Shown here piece after piece: positions 6,432 to 14,296 of a DNA stretch of 27,567 nt (within the stretch, counting starts at the first letter, position 1; every line of letters starts with the position of its first letter). The stretch comes from Treponema sp. UBA6988 (GTDB taxonomy: Bacteria; Spirochaetota; Spirochaetia; Treponematales; Treponemataceae): NCBI GenBank assembly GCA_002448445.1, contig DJYC01000109.1:4803-32369 (forward strand), given 5' to 3'. The notes below the pieces were generated by a model. That model was given only the letters and a program-made list of their open reading frames with translations, was not told the DNA's origin and made no database searches. The position numbers were made by a program, and so were the translations under genes.

Positions 6432-7352
6432 ATGCCTATAAAAATAGATGCGGATTTGCCGGCAAGGCAGGTCTTGGAAAGTGAAAATATATTCGTAATG
6501 ACGTCCGAGCGCGCCGCCACCCAGGACATACGCCCGCTGGAAATTGCCATCGTAAACCTCATGCCAACAAAAGAGGTTACGGAAACCCAGCTTCTGCGCC
6601 TCTTGAGCAACACTCCGCTCCAGATAAACATTTCCCTGGTGCGCATGGAAAACCATGTTAGCCGCCACACGGATTCAAGCCATCTGGAAAGATTCTACAT
6701 CTCATCCGATGAAGTCTTCAGCAAAAAATTCGATGGAATGATAATAACAGGAGCCCCCGTCGAACAGCTTGACTTTGAGCAAGTTGACTACTGGGAAGAC
6801 CTTTGCCGCATAATGGACTACGCCAAGAAAAACGCCTACTGCACCCTCTTTTTGTGCTGGGGGGCAATGGCCGGCCTCTACCACTTCTACGGAATCCCCA
6901 AATACGTAATGCAAAGAAAGTATTCGGGAATCTTCTACAGCGACCTGCTTGCACCAACCGATCCACTTTGCCGAGGCTTTGACGACAGCTTCCCCGTGCC
7001 AACCTCCCGCTACACCATAATCAAGGACCAGGACGTACTTGCAAACCCCAAGCTGGAACTTCTTGCCACAAGTCCCGTCAGCGGAGTAACCATTGTAAAG
7101 TCAAAGGACAACCGCTCAATCTTCATGACTGGCCACCTCGAATACGACAGCGACACCCTTGCCAAGGAATACAGCCGCGACATCAGCAAGGGCCTGAATA
7201 TCCACATACCGGAAAACTACTTTACGGACAACAACCCCTCCCTCCCGGTCAAGTCCAAGTGGAGGAGCACCGCCCACCTTTTCTACTCCAACTGGCTCAA
7301 CTACTACGTCTACCAGACAACGCCATACCTTCTTAACGAAATAAAGGAGTAG
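6432..7352 (+). CDS. metA: Homoserine O-acyltransferase, predicted acetyl-CoA specific
   Basis: A full-length 306-residue MetA of the HTS family, which acylates L-homoserine in the first committed step of methionine synthesis in the cytoplasm. Family landmarks: EIAIVNLMPTK, the acyl-enzyme cysteine Cys142 in LFLCWGAMAG, Lys163, the His235/Glu237 pair in MTGHLEYD, and the C-terminal NWLNYYVYQTTPYLL. Position 111, in GAPVEQL, is glutamate; E. coli MetA has glycine there (GAPLGL). Published work on this family shows that Glu111 favours acetyl-CoA over succinyl-CoA, so the product is predicted to be O-acetylhomoserine. No other methionine genes are adjacent. The promoter is divergent from the hydrolase-U32 operon. 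Confidence 0.95.
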   Translation: MPIKIDADLPARQVLESENIFVMTSERAATQDIRPLEIAIVNLMPTKEVTETQLLRLLSNTPLQINISLVRMENHVSRHTDSSHLERFYISSDEVFSKKFDGMIITGAPVEQLDFEQVDYWEDLCRIMDYAKKNAYCTLFLCWGAMAGLYHFYGIPKYVMQRKYSGIFYSDLLAPTDPLCRGFDDSFPVPTSRYTIIKDQDVLANPKLELLATSPVSGVTIVKSKDNRSIFMTGHLEYDSDTLAKEYSRDISKGLNIHIPENYFTDNNPSLPVKSKWRSTAHLFYSNWLNYYVYQTTPYLLNEIKE

Positions 7353-7376
7353 TGCAAGTCAATAAAAATAATAATG

Positions 7377-7468
7377 AGGGGAAAAGCCTTTCCCCTGGCC
7401 TCAGCCCTGCGGTCTTCGGCACACCCCATTCTCCTAGGGGTTGCTGACCGCACCCCTAAAACCCCGGA
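7377..7468 (+). repeat. Long intergenic repeat, copy A
   Basis: A G/C-rich element between metA and the Wadjet operon. It opens with a GGGGAAAAGCCTTTCCCC hairpin and ends with CCTAGGGGTTGCTGACCGCA followed by CCCCTAAAACCCC. The same architecture (GGGGAAG..CTTCCCC hairpin, a CG-rich middle, an ACCCCxTCTxCAxGGG motif, then CCCC-TAA-CCCC) is seen in copies B, C and D. It is convergent with jetD and may serve as a bidirectional end for both transcripts. Confidence 0.65.
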
Positions 7469-7496
7469 CTTTCCGCAAGTACGATTAAAAACTGTG

Positions 7497-8687
7497 CTAA
7501 GACAAAGATATTGATTCCTGTTCTAGCTTACAATTATTTTCAATCATAAAATCAATAATGCTCTTCAAGTCGTTTGATTTTTCTGCCAAAAGTTTCAGTC
7601 TTGCCTTATCATTTTCAGATAGACTAATCCAATTTGTTTTGTTTTCTTCCAAAGTTTTTATATCCATCTTATATGGAATAAAACTCATGCCTGTTTTTCT
7701 TTTAAGATTTTCAAGAATATAAAATCCTCCGGCATCTATGTCACCAAAATGCTTAAATATAACTTTTGAATTACATTTGGAAATAAGTTTAATAAAATTT
7801 CCTTTTATGGAATTATGAAAGCCACCTAAATAAATAACGAGTTCATTATCGGATTGATATTTATGAAAGCTTGTAAGGTTTTCTATTGTCATGACATTAG
7901 CACCATTAAGCTCAACAGAAGATAAATCTTTTAGGGTTCGCGTTGAAAGGCCTATGTCTCCCTTTATTTTACTTAGGTCAATTCTTTCTCCACAGTATAA
8001 GATGCCTTTTCCTTTTACCATCACATATGTTGGAGTCTTAAGTATGTTGTGCTCTTCTAAAACTGTTTCTTTGTCATCATATTCACCATACTTGAATAGT
8101 ATAGACCTTACGGAATTTTCTATAACCTCAAGTCGTTTAGAATTATTGAATAGTTTTACGGAAAGTTCACGGATGAAAATTTCATCCTGATTTGCTAAAA
8201 CAGCTTTTACCGCATTCAATATATCTTCATAATCTGAAAAATTGCCATCAAAAAATTGAACCGGTTTGTTTAGACTTATTCGGTTTTGCTGTTCTTTTAT
8301 ATATGCCAAAAGAGATGTAAAAAGATTTTCTTGTAAGTCTTTAAAATTATCCCACATATCCATTAACTGATTGTTCACGGCTGCTTTGGAAGTTCGCTTT
8401 ATATATTTATAGATTTGCTCAATTGCATTCTCTTCCAAAGACACTGAGCATATTTTACCGCTTCTTTCAGGCTTAAATGCTACGAAACCTCTTTTCTTCA
8501 GAGAGTCAAGATTTTGATTGATTTCTTTATACAGAGTAAATTCTGAATCATCATCATATTTTGGAAATAGTTTTGAGACCGCAACCCGAAATGTCTGATG
8601 GTTTTTGTTTTCTCCTAAAAAAGTTTTGCTCTTTTCATACGCATCAAGGAGTTCATTTAATACTTTTATCTCTATCTTAGTCGCCAT
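7497..8687 (-). CDS. jetD: Wadjet nuclease subunit JetD
   Basis: JetD is the topoisomerase-VI/Toprim-like nuclease of Wadjet, which cuts small circular DNA after the SMC-like JetABC motor has extruded it. This 396-residue protein is the usual size. The N-terminal half is helical, and the C-terminal half is the DUF2220-type Toprim domain. Visible catalytic residues are Glu269 in VMTIENLTSF and the Asp316-x-Asp318 pair in FKHFGDIDAGGF, followed by helix LKRKTG. All look intact. It overlaps jetC by 11 bp and is the last gene of the operon. The ribosome site is weak, suggesting translational coupling. The AT-rich composition contrasts with metA next door. Confidence 0.92.
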   Translation of the reverse strand: MATKIEIKVLNELLDAYEKSKTFLGENKNHQTFRVAVSKLFPKYDDDSEFTLYKEINQNLDSLKKRGFVAFKPERSGKICSVSLEENAIEQIYKYIKRTSKAAVNNQLMDMWDNFKDLQENLFTSLLAYIKEQQNRISLNKPVQFFDGNFSDYEDILNAVKAVLANQDEIFIRELSVKLFNNSKRLEVIENSVRSILFKYGEYDDKETVLEEHNILKTPTYVMVKGKGILYCGERIDLSKIKGDIGLSTRTLKDLSSVELNGANVMTIENLTSFHKYQSDNELVIYLGGFHNSIKGNFIKLISKCNSKVIFKHFGDIDAGGFYILENLKRKTGMSFIPYKMDIKTLEENKTNWISLSENDKARLKLLAEKSNDLKSIIDFMIENNCKLEQESISLS

Positions 8688-11600
8688 AATATCTGAAGTC
8701 CTCTACAAAACTTACTGTATCTTCCCGCATAACTGTTAGAACAGAATCGACGTTTTCTTCAATGTCCTGAATTTTTGGTGATGGTGCTACCAATATTGTC
8801 TGGAACTGAAGTTGATTAAAGAATTTCATTACACTGGCAATTCTCTGCTCATCCATGTTATTAAAAGCCTCGTCCAGCAAAAGTAGGCGTACAGAATTAT
8901 TACTTTTATAGATATTGTTCAAGGATGCGGCCATTATTACATAGAATGGTACTTGAGATTCTCCACCAGAGTTACTTTTTGCTTTAGTAGAGAGTTTTTG
9001 AACTGTACCGTTCTTTTTAGTAATTTCAATATCATAATCAAGATAAGTTCTGTAATCAGTGTACTCGCGAACGGCTTTGTCGCTGGAATCTCCTGCTTTA
9101 ATTCTGGTAAACAGTTCTTCAATTTCGTCTTTGTATTGGTTTTCAAAATTACCGGCAAAAAGATTTGCTGTTCCCATATTGTCTTCAGACATAATCATCT
9201 TGTAAAGATTTCGTTTTTGAGAATTTGGGTTAAGAGTAAAATTGTAAGTATCTTCTCCGTAATTAATATCTTTGAGTGCTTTCTTTAGATTATCAAATTC
9301 ATATTTTGCGCTTTCTATTGATTCTTTCATCTTTGCAAGAAATTCATTTCTAAAAATATCTTCACATTTTTCTCTTGATACTCTGATAGTCTCTTCTGTA
9401 CGAACAATTTCAACTTTATCTAATTTATCAAACTGGGCCTTAAATTGATCAAAGCCTTCTAGGCCTGTATTAAAGTCCTTGCTAAATACAGAATTATAAT
9501 TACTTTGCATTTGATAAAGACCGATAAAATTCTTTTCTCCATTAATAAGACGAGATGCCTTATTATCCAATCTTGTCTTGTTAATACCGTAATTAGTTTG
9601 AATTTCTTCAATCGATTCTTTTTTCTTCAAATCCTGATATTTTTCAAAAGCTTCAGTATAAATGGCAGCCTGATAATCCTGATACCCTGTTAATTCAATA
9701 ACCTTCTTTTCAAGCTGTTCATTTAATTCTATAAGATGAGCTTTTGTATTCTCAATTTCATTTTCTAGAGTTCGCTTATCTCCAATCAAGGTATTTTCTT
9801 GTGATGTTAATTGTTTGTCTTTTTCCTCATAGTCTGATATTTGCTTTTGCAATTGAATAATATCCTGGCCTTTTTCTATTTTTTCAATATTTTCAATTTC
9901 TTTGTTAAGACGTTCAATTACAGAGCATAACTTATTGGGAGCATCCAAATAAGTCTTTAGCATATCAAAATTAACATGTTCGTATGAGTTTTCTAACTGT
10001 GCATATGTATTTAGTCTATCCCGTAAAGCCGGTATTTTCTCTGACCAAACTTTTCTTTCCTGCTTCGCATTTTTTAACTGAACTTCTATAGCATCTTTAC
10101 CAATGTAAGGTTTTGAATAAATTTTCGGATCTATTTTTCGAGAAACAAAGTTTTTGTAAACCATGCAGTCTTTTGTAATTGATGAAGAGTAATTCTCAAG
10201 CTCTGGTAAAGTTTCGCAGCAAATTACATTTCCAAGAATGTAGTCTGCGTATCTTTTAGCATAGCGGTTGTTGGTCTGAATAAATGATGCTAGAGAATTA
10301 GATTCAGGCTTGACATCAGGAAGTTTTCTAAAGTTAATAATACCCTGATTATAGCTTCTTTTATTTGCATTATAAATTTCCAAAGCCAGATTATAATATT
10401 CAGGCTCTACTATCAGATAAAACCGCTGAGTGTTCAAATATCCTTCAATTGCATTAGTCCACTGCGTGTCTGAAATATTTAGCAGTTCCGCAAAAATATA
10501 TACTGGAGAATCTATACCCTTGTCTGCAAATTCTTTTTCGATGCATTCCTTGAGTTTTACGGTCTCTTCTGGAAAACGAATTGTTTGTGACTGTAAATCT
10601 TCAATTTCCTTTTCAAGCTGAGAAATTCTAGAAGAGATATTATCCCTTTCTCTTTCTATATCGTATTTCTTCTTTTGAATGTCTTTAATTTCTGCTTTCA
10701 AAAAATGCTCAAGTCTATCAACGGTTTCTACTTTTTTGTTAATCTCAGAATCACTTCCTATGTTCTTTACTTCTTCAGCAGATACTGGAATATCCTTTAA
10801 CTTTATAAACATAGAGAGATAATTATTTAAGAATCGTAAATAATCAGTAAGCTGTTGGTTTCTGGATTCTTCATATAATTTGTCATTTTTCAAGTTGTCA
10901 ATGGAAGTCTGTAAGTTTTCCGTCAATCTGTGATAATCGGAATTTTCAAAGGTTTGCTGAAGTTGCATCAACTTAGTTCTAATATCTTTTAGCTGGAAAT
11001 CTAAATCTTCTTGTTCTGACTTCTTTCTGTTTAGCGTTTGTTCAGCTATGTTGATTTTTCTTGCTGCATCATCCTTCGTTTTTTCAAGAACATCTTTATC
11101 TACAATCTTAACCAGCATGTCATTTACATTTTGATTATGGGCATTTTCTTCTATTTCCCGAAAGCGAGTTAAAATTGTTTCCAGTGTATTTCTTTCCTGC
11201 TTTGCCTTTTTAAGAGTCTGTTCAAATTCATTCAGTACATCAATACTTTCTCTTAAAGATTGAACATCTATGTTTTTTTCTGTTAGAACATATTTGTTGA
11301 TAAAATCTTTAACGTTGTCAACAGGCCTGAATGCAAGAGCTTTCAAAATGACTTCAAAAAACTTATCTTCCAGATTGCCTAACCTATGCCTCAAGATTTC
11401 TTTATATTCAGATACAGTTTTTATGTACTTTACCTTCTCGCCATTATTACGAAATTCATCTGCCATAGCAGGTTTGTTCTCGTCTGTTAGGAAAGAGAAG
11501 TCATCAAGTTTTCCACTTTCTATGTACCATCGTTTGTTAGGCTGTTCTGTATCGTTTCCAGATGTAATGTGTACACCAATTACAAACCAGCGGTTTTCTT

Positions 11601-11925
11601 TTTCTTCATAAAACTCCAGGGCAACATTGCTAATAACATTTCCTTCACGGAGAAAAGTCTTTTCTGTTGTGTCAATTTTGCAACGCACATAGCTCTTTAA
11701 ATCACGGTCAGAGTTTTCATTTGCAGCTTTATTAAACTTTGTTGAATTTCCTGTTAATACCATTTGGATTGCATCCAAAACTGTGGATTTTCCTGCTGCA
11801 TTTTCTCCACTTATCAAGACAGAACCTTGGTTTATAGGAAAAGTTTCATAACCAAAATACATCCAGTTTACAAGTCTTACTCTATTCAGCTTCTTCGTCA
11901 ACAAAGTCGTCTTTGCTATATGCAT
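8677..11925 (-). CDS. jetC: Wadjet SMC-like ATPase JetC
   Basis: A MukB/SMC-type ATPase that drives DNA loop extrusion in Wadjet. From the chosen start it has 1082 residues: an N-terminal head with Walker A GENAAGKST (about residues 40-48), long coiled-coil arms rich in Glu, Lys, Gln and Leu, a globular hinge around residues 490-610, a second coiled coil, and a C-terminal head with the ABC signature NSGGES (about 985-990) and Walker B LLLLDEAFNNMD (Asp1018/Glu1019). The start at 11925 (MHIAKTTLL) is preferred to an upstream in-frame ATG at 11958 because AAGGAG lies at ideal spacing. It then overlaps the jetB 3' end by 44 bp. No defect is visible, so the ATPase should be functional. Confidence 0.93.
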   Translation of the reverse strand: MHIAKTTLLTKKLNRVRLVNWMYFGYETFPINQGSVLISGENAAGKSTVLDAIQMVLTGNSTKFNKAANENSDRDLKSYVRCKIDTTEKTFLREGNVISNVALEFYEEKENRWFVIGVHITSGNDTEQPNKRWYIESGKLDDFSFLTDENKPAMADEFRNNGEKVKYIKTVSEYKEILRHRLGNLEDKFFEVILKALAFRPVDNVKDFINKYVLTEKNIDVQSLRESIDVLNEFEQTLKKAKQERNTLETILTRFREIEENAHNQNVNDMLVKIVDKDVLEKTKDDAARKINIAEQTLNRKKSEQEDLDFQLKDIRTKLMQLQQTFENSDYHRLTENLQTSIDNLKNDKLYEESRNQQLTDYLRFLNNYLSMFIKLKDIPVSAEEVKNIGSDSEINKKVETVDRLEHFLKAEIKDIQKKKYDIERERDNISSRISQLEKEIEDLQSQTIRFPEETVKLKECIEKEFADKGIDSPVYIFAELLNISDTQWTNAIEGYLNTQRFYLIVEPEYYNLALEIYNANKRSYNQGIINFRKLPDVKPESNSLASFIQTNNRYAKRYADYILGNVICCETLPELENYSSSITKDCMVYKNFVSRKIDPKIYSKPYIGKDAIEVQLKNAKQERKVWSEKIPALRDRLNTYAQLENSYEHVNFDMLKTYLDAPNKLCSVIERLNKEIENIEKIEKGQDIIQLQKQISDYEEKDKQLTSQENTLIGDKRTLENEIENTKAHLIELNEQLEKKVIELTGYQDYQAAIYTEAFEKYQDLKKKESIEEIQTNYGINKTRLDNKASRLINGEKNFIGLYQMQSNYNSVFSKDFNTGLEGFDQFKAQFDKLDKVEIVRTEETIRVSREKCEDIFRNEFLAKMKESIESAKYEFDNLKKALKDINYGEDTYNFTLNPNSQKRNLYKMIMSEDNMGTANLFAGNFENQYKDEIEELFTRIKAGDSSDKAVREYTDYRTYLDYDIEITKKNGTVQKLSTKAKSNSGGESQVPFYVIMAASLNNIYKSNNSVRLLLLDEAFNNMDEQRIASVMKFFNQLQFQTILVAPSPKIQDIEENVDSVLTVMREDTVSFVEDFRYYGD

Positions 11926-12538
11926 TTTCTTCTCCTTCTGCAAGTTCGTATTCTGCAAGTCTGTCTTTTACACTTTCATAAAGATGAGTAATTCCTTCAT
12001 TTGGAATTGCAATCATAATTGAGGGATAAATCTCAATCCGTGTATCACCTTGCGTTATATCAGATGTCAAATTTCTGATAAGGTTATATCGCTTAAATAA
12101 AGCTATAATTTGTCTCTCCGAATTTTTATCAAGTTTCTGTTTGTTCTTAAGCTTTAAGACATTGTATTTGTCACGAATGTCCTGAATTGTTACGGTAACA
12201 TTGTCTCCGTTGGTAGATAAGTCATTTCGTTTTTCTAGGTATAATAGCTTCAGAATTAAGAACATAATACTTTCAAATTTTGTAAATTGGAGTCTTCCGC
12301 TTCCGTTTCGATTGTAAATAGAAATCAGTCCCATATCTTCATCGAATCGCAAATCATATCCTAATAAATCAAAGACCAAGATAAACTGTTCTTTATTATC
12401 CTTTATGTAAATATAATCCTGACGGGTATCATCTTTCTTTTTGAGAATAAAACAATGATTCAAGAGGTTGTTTGCTGCTTTTGAGAATTTTTCTTTTTGA
12501 GAAGAGCTATTTCCTATTAGTTCAAGTGATTCAAACAT
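11882..12538 (-). CDS. jetB: Wadjet subunit JetB (DUF4194-like, MukE/KITE analogue)
   Basis: A 218-residue protein in the second position of the Wadjet operon. In this system JetB is the winged-helix KITE subunit that bridges the kleisin JetA, like MukE in MukBEF. Seen here: an N-terminal helical part (KAANNLLNHCFILKKKDD), the DLLGYDLRFDEDMGLISIYN strand region typical of DUF4194 proteins, LQFTKFESIMFLILKLLYLEK, a helical RQIIALFKRYNLI segment, and IYPSIMIAIPNEGI, ending in a very acidic tail. AGGAG precedes the ATG at good spacing. It overlaps jetA by 8 bp and jetC by 44 bp. The assignment rests on both sequence resemblance and gene order. Confidence 0.88.
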   Translation of the reverse strand: MFESLELIGNSSSQKEKFSKAANNLLNHCFILKKKDDTRQDYIYIKDNKEQFILVFDLLGYDLRFDEDMGLISIYNRNGSGRLQFTKFESIMFLILKLLYLEKRNDLSTNGDNVTVTIQDIRDKYNVLKLKNKQKLDKNSERQIIALFKRYNLIRNLTSDITQGDTRIEIYPSIMIAIPNEGITHLYESVKDRLAEYELAEGEENAYSKDDFVDEEAE

Positions 12539-13925
12539 TTTTATCTCCTGCCTGCTTTCTTATAATCTCAAAATCTGTGAATTCACATTTATCAGTTTTT
12601 ATCCTCTTGTCTGTCTTTTTTACCCGATAAACTAATGATTCTATTGCAAATAACCTTATATAAATAAGGTTTTCAAAATCTTTTCTATTATTGATAGGAA
12701 TGTCGGATGCCATTATTATGGGTTTGTCCTTTAAAAGCCCAGCAACAAAAGATTCTATCTTTTTTCTGTATAATCTTGCCATTTGCTTATCCAATAGCAA
12801 TTTCTTTTTTAGAGCTTTTTCTTCTTCTGTTAGCATTTCAGCTACATTAATGGCTGTTACTTCTTCATAAGTCTTTTTTTCTGGAATCTTTTTTATTGAT
12901 TCTTCAGAAACATACTTCTGGACAAATATATTAAATAATTCTTCTGGTACAAGCTCTTCTTCAGCAGAAGCTTCTGTTAGATATCGTAAGATTGTATTTA
13001 TCTTGCCTTCTTGATTTGTTCCTGAAGCTAGCTCAAACTTGGCTCTTGAGGCTGCGTTTTTCATATAATGATTATTCTTACGGTCTATGTCTTCAATAAT
13101 CTTGTCAAGATTTTCAAAGGCATTTTTTACATCAACAATCATCTGAATTATCTTATCTTGTGCTATGCTTGCATCACTTTCCTGCTCAATTTCCATATAG
13201 CCATCAACTAAATCTTTTAGTATCTTTGGATCTGTAAGCATCTTATCAAGATTGATTTTTATTGATTGCCGGAACTTACCAACATTTTCACTTGTCTTTA
13301 ATCGATATAATGATTTTGAAACTATTTCATCATTATACGTTGTAAACATATCAAGTACTGAAGCCAAATCTTTATTTTTGGTCTGCTTGTCAATATGTTT
13401 TTTTATTGAAATATTCAATTTTTTTAGACTGGAAATCAATTGTTCTGTATTGCTTACAACATTTTTAAGGATAAACTGATATGGTTTTGAATAAAGCTCT
13501 TCATTTTGAAGAACCGCATGAATCTGTGAAATGAGTCCCTGATATTCAGTTTCTTCTTCTCTAATGACATCATGCATGGTCCTAATAAAAGGAACTGCAT
13601 ATTCTGTGAGCACCACATTTTGCTGATAATTTTTCTCTTCTTCAAAATCCAGCCAGCCACAATCTTTTAGGAAATTAATTGTTTTTTGCGCTTTGCTACG
13701 AGAATCTTTCTCAAAGCTTATGTCATCATCAAAACTTATAGCGTCAGTTCTATTGTTAAAGTAATCAGTTAGTGTAGAAACTATAGCTTCCCTGTCAACT
13801 CCATAAGAAATTTCACTTCGGTAAGAATTGTAAATAGATAGAAGACAATCTGCATATTGATTCTTGTATTTGCTGTTGAGAGGCTTGAAAAAATCAGGAG
13901 GTATGATGGAGAATAAGTTTTTCAT
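12531..13925 (-). CDS. jetA: Wadjet kleisin-like subunit JetA (DUF5716-like, probably type II)
   Basis: The first gene of the Wadjet operon: 464 residues, predicted almost wholly helical. JetA is the kleisin analogue of MukF that links the JetC heads. The N-terminus MKNLFSIIPPDFFKPLNSK, followed by a winged-helix-like segment (ADCLLSIYNSY...VDREAIVSTLTDYF) and AQKTINFLKDCGWLDFEE, resembles what I recall of the JetA/DUF5716 family found with type II Wadjet in Firmicutes, rather than the DUF3375 JetA of type I. The subtype is an inference. No Shine-Dalgarno precedes the ATG, although the conserved start is convincing. A sigma70 promoter lies 47 nt upstream. The region is AT-rich, consistent with horizontal acquisition. 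Confidence 0.87.
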   Translation of the reverse strand: MKNLFSIIPPDFFKPLNSKYKNQYADCLLSIYNSYRSEISYGVDREAIVSTLTDYFNNRTDAISFDDDISFEKDSRSKAQKTINFLKDCGWLDFEEEKNYQQNVVLTEYAVPFIRTMHDVIREEETEYQGLISQIHAVLQNEELYSKPYQFILKNVVSNTEQLISSLKKLNISIKKHIDKQTKNKDLASVLDMFTTYNDEIVSKSLYRLKTSENVGKFRQSIKINLDKMLTDPKILKDLVDGYMEIEQESDASIAQDKIIQMIVDVKNAFENLDKIIEDIDRKNNHYMKNAASRAKFELASGTNQEGKINTILRYLTEASAEEELVPEELFNIFVQKYVSEESIKKIPEKKTYEEVTAINVAEMLTEEEKALKKKLLLDKQMARLYRKKIESFVAGLLKDKPIIMASDIPINNRKDFENLIYIRLFAIESLVYRVKKTDKRIKTDKCEFTDFEIIRKQAGDKNV

Positions 13926-13972
13926 AGATAGTCTGGGGGTACAAGCAGATTCTGCAATACAGGCATGTTTTT

Positions 13973-14001
13973 ATTATATACCGTATTTGTGTATATTACA
14001 A
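13973..14001 (-). promoter_or_regulatory. Sigma70-type promoter of the Wadjet operon
   Basis: On the minus strand: -35 TTGTAA (13996-14001), a 17-bp spacer and -10 TATAAT (13973-13978). The start should be near 13966, giving a leader of about 40 nt that lacks a Shine-Dalgarno. A small perfect inverted repeat GCAGA-T-TCTGC (13945-13955) lies in this leader and could be an operator. It is short enough to be chance. Confidence 0.8.
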
Positions 14002-14138
14002 GAATATGTTTTGAAATTCAACAAGTTCTGAACATGTAAGTGTCGTATCTAGGAGCTTTCGGGCATCAGGCGAGTTTTGAAACAGGCTTTATTTTTACTG
14101 TGTTTTTGATTGGTGCATTTTGTACAGATGCATCCAGC

Positions 14139-14220
14139 GGGGGCGTTACGGGGGCGGCCAGCCCCTGTAGAGAGGGTAGCACGCAACGAAGTGCGGGCGC
14201 AGGGGGATTCTTCCCCCTCC
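14139..14220 (-). repeat. Long intergenic repeat, copy B
   Basis: The 371-base gap 13926-14296 holds the Wadjet promoter, this repeat and the next gene's promoter. Read on the minus strand, copy B matches copy D (20943-21027) nearly base for base, sharing CGCCCGCACTTCGTTGCGT, a CTACCC.CTCTACAGGGG block and CCCCCGTAACGCCCCC. It lies in the opposite orientation to copy A on the other side of the Wadjet operon. A 78-codon open frame through it is a by-product. Confidence 0.85.
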
Positions 14221-14260
14221 TTGAGATGCTGAATTTTACTCTAAAAACTCCAAAAGTCTG

Positions 14261-14289
14261 TTTACAAAAGGTATAGTAATCGGTATCAT
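14261..14289 (+). promoter_or_regulatory. Promoter of the solute-binding protein gene, predicted leaderless
   Basis: -35 TTTACA (14261-14266), a 17-bp spacer and -10 TATCAT (14284-14289). The ATG begins 7 nt after the -10 box, where transcription itself would start. No Shine-Dalgarno is present. Confidence 0.65.
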
Positions 14290-14296
14290 TCTTTTA

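Noticed and set aside
11926..11958. Upstream in-frame start for jetC giving 11 extra residues
   Set aside because: AAGGAG is ideally placed before the ATG at 11925 and the protein starting MHIAKTTLL fits an SMC head; the upstream ATG has no comparable ribosome site.
14040..14276. 78-codon open frame upstream of the solute-binding protein
   Set aside because: It crosses repeat B, lacks a ribosome site and has no recognisable content.
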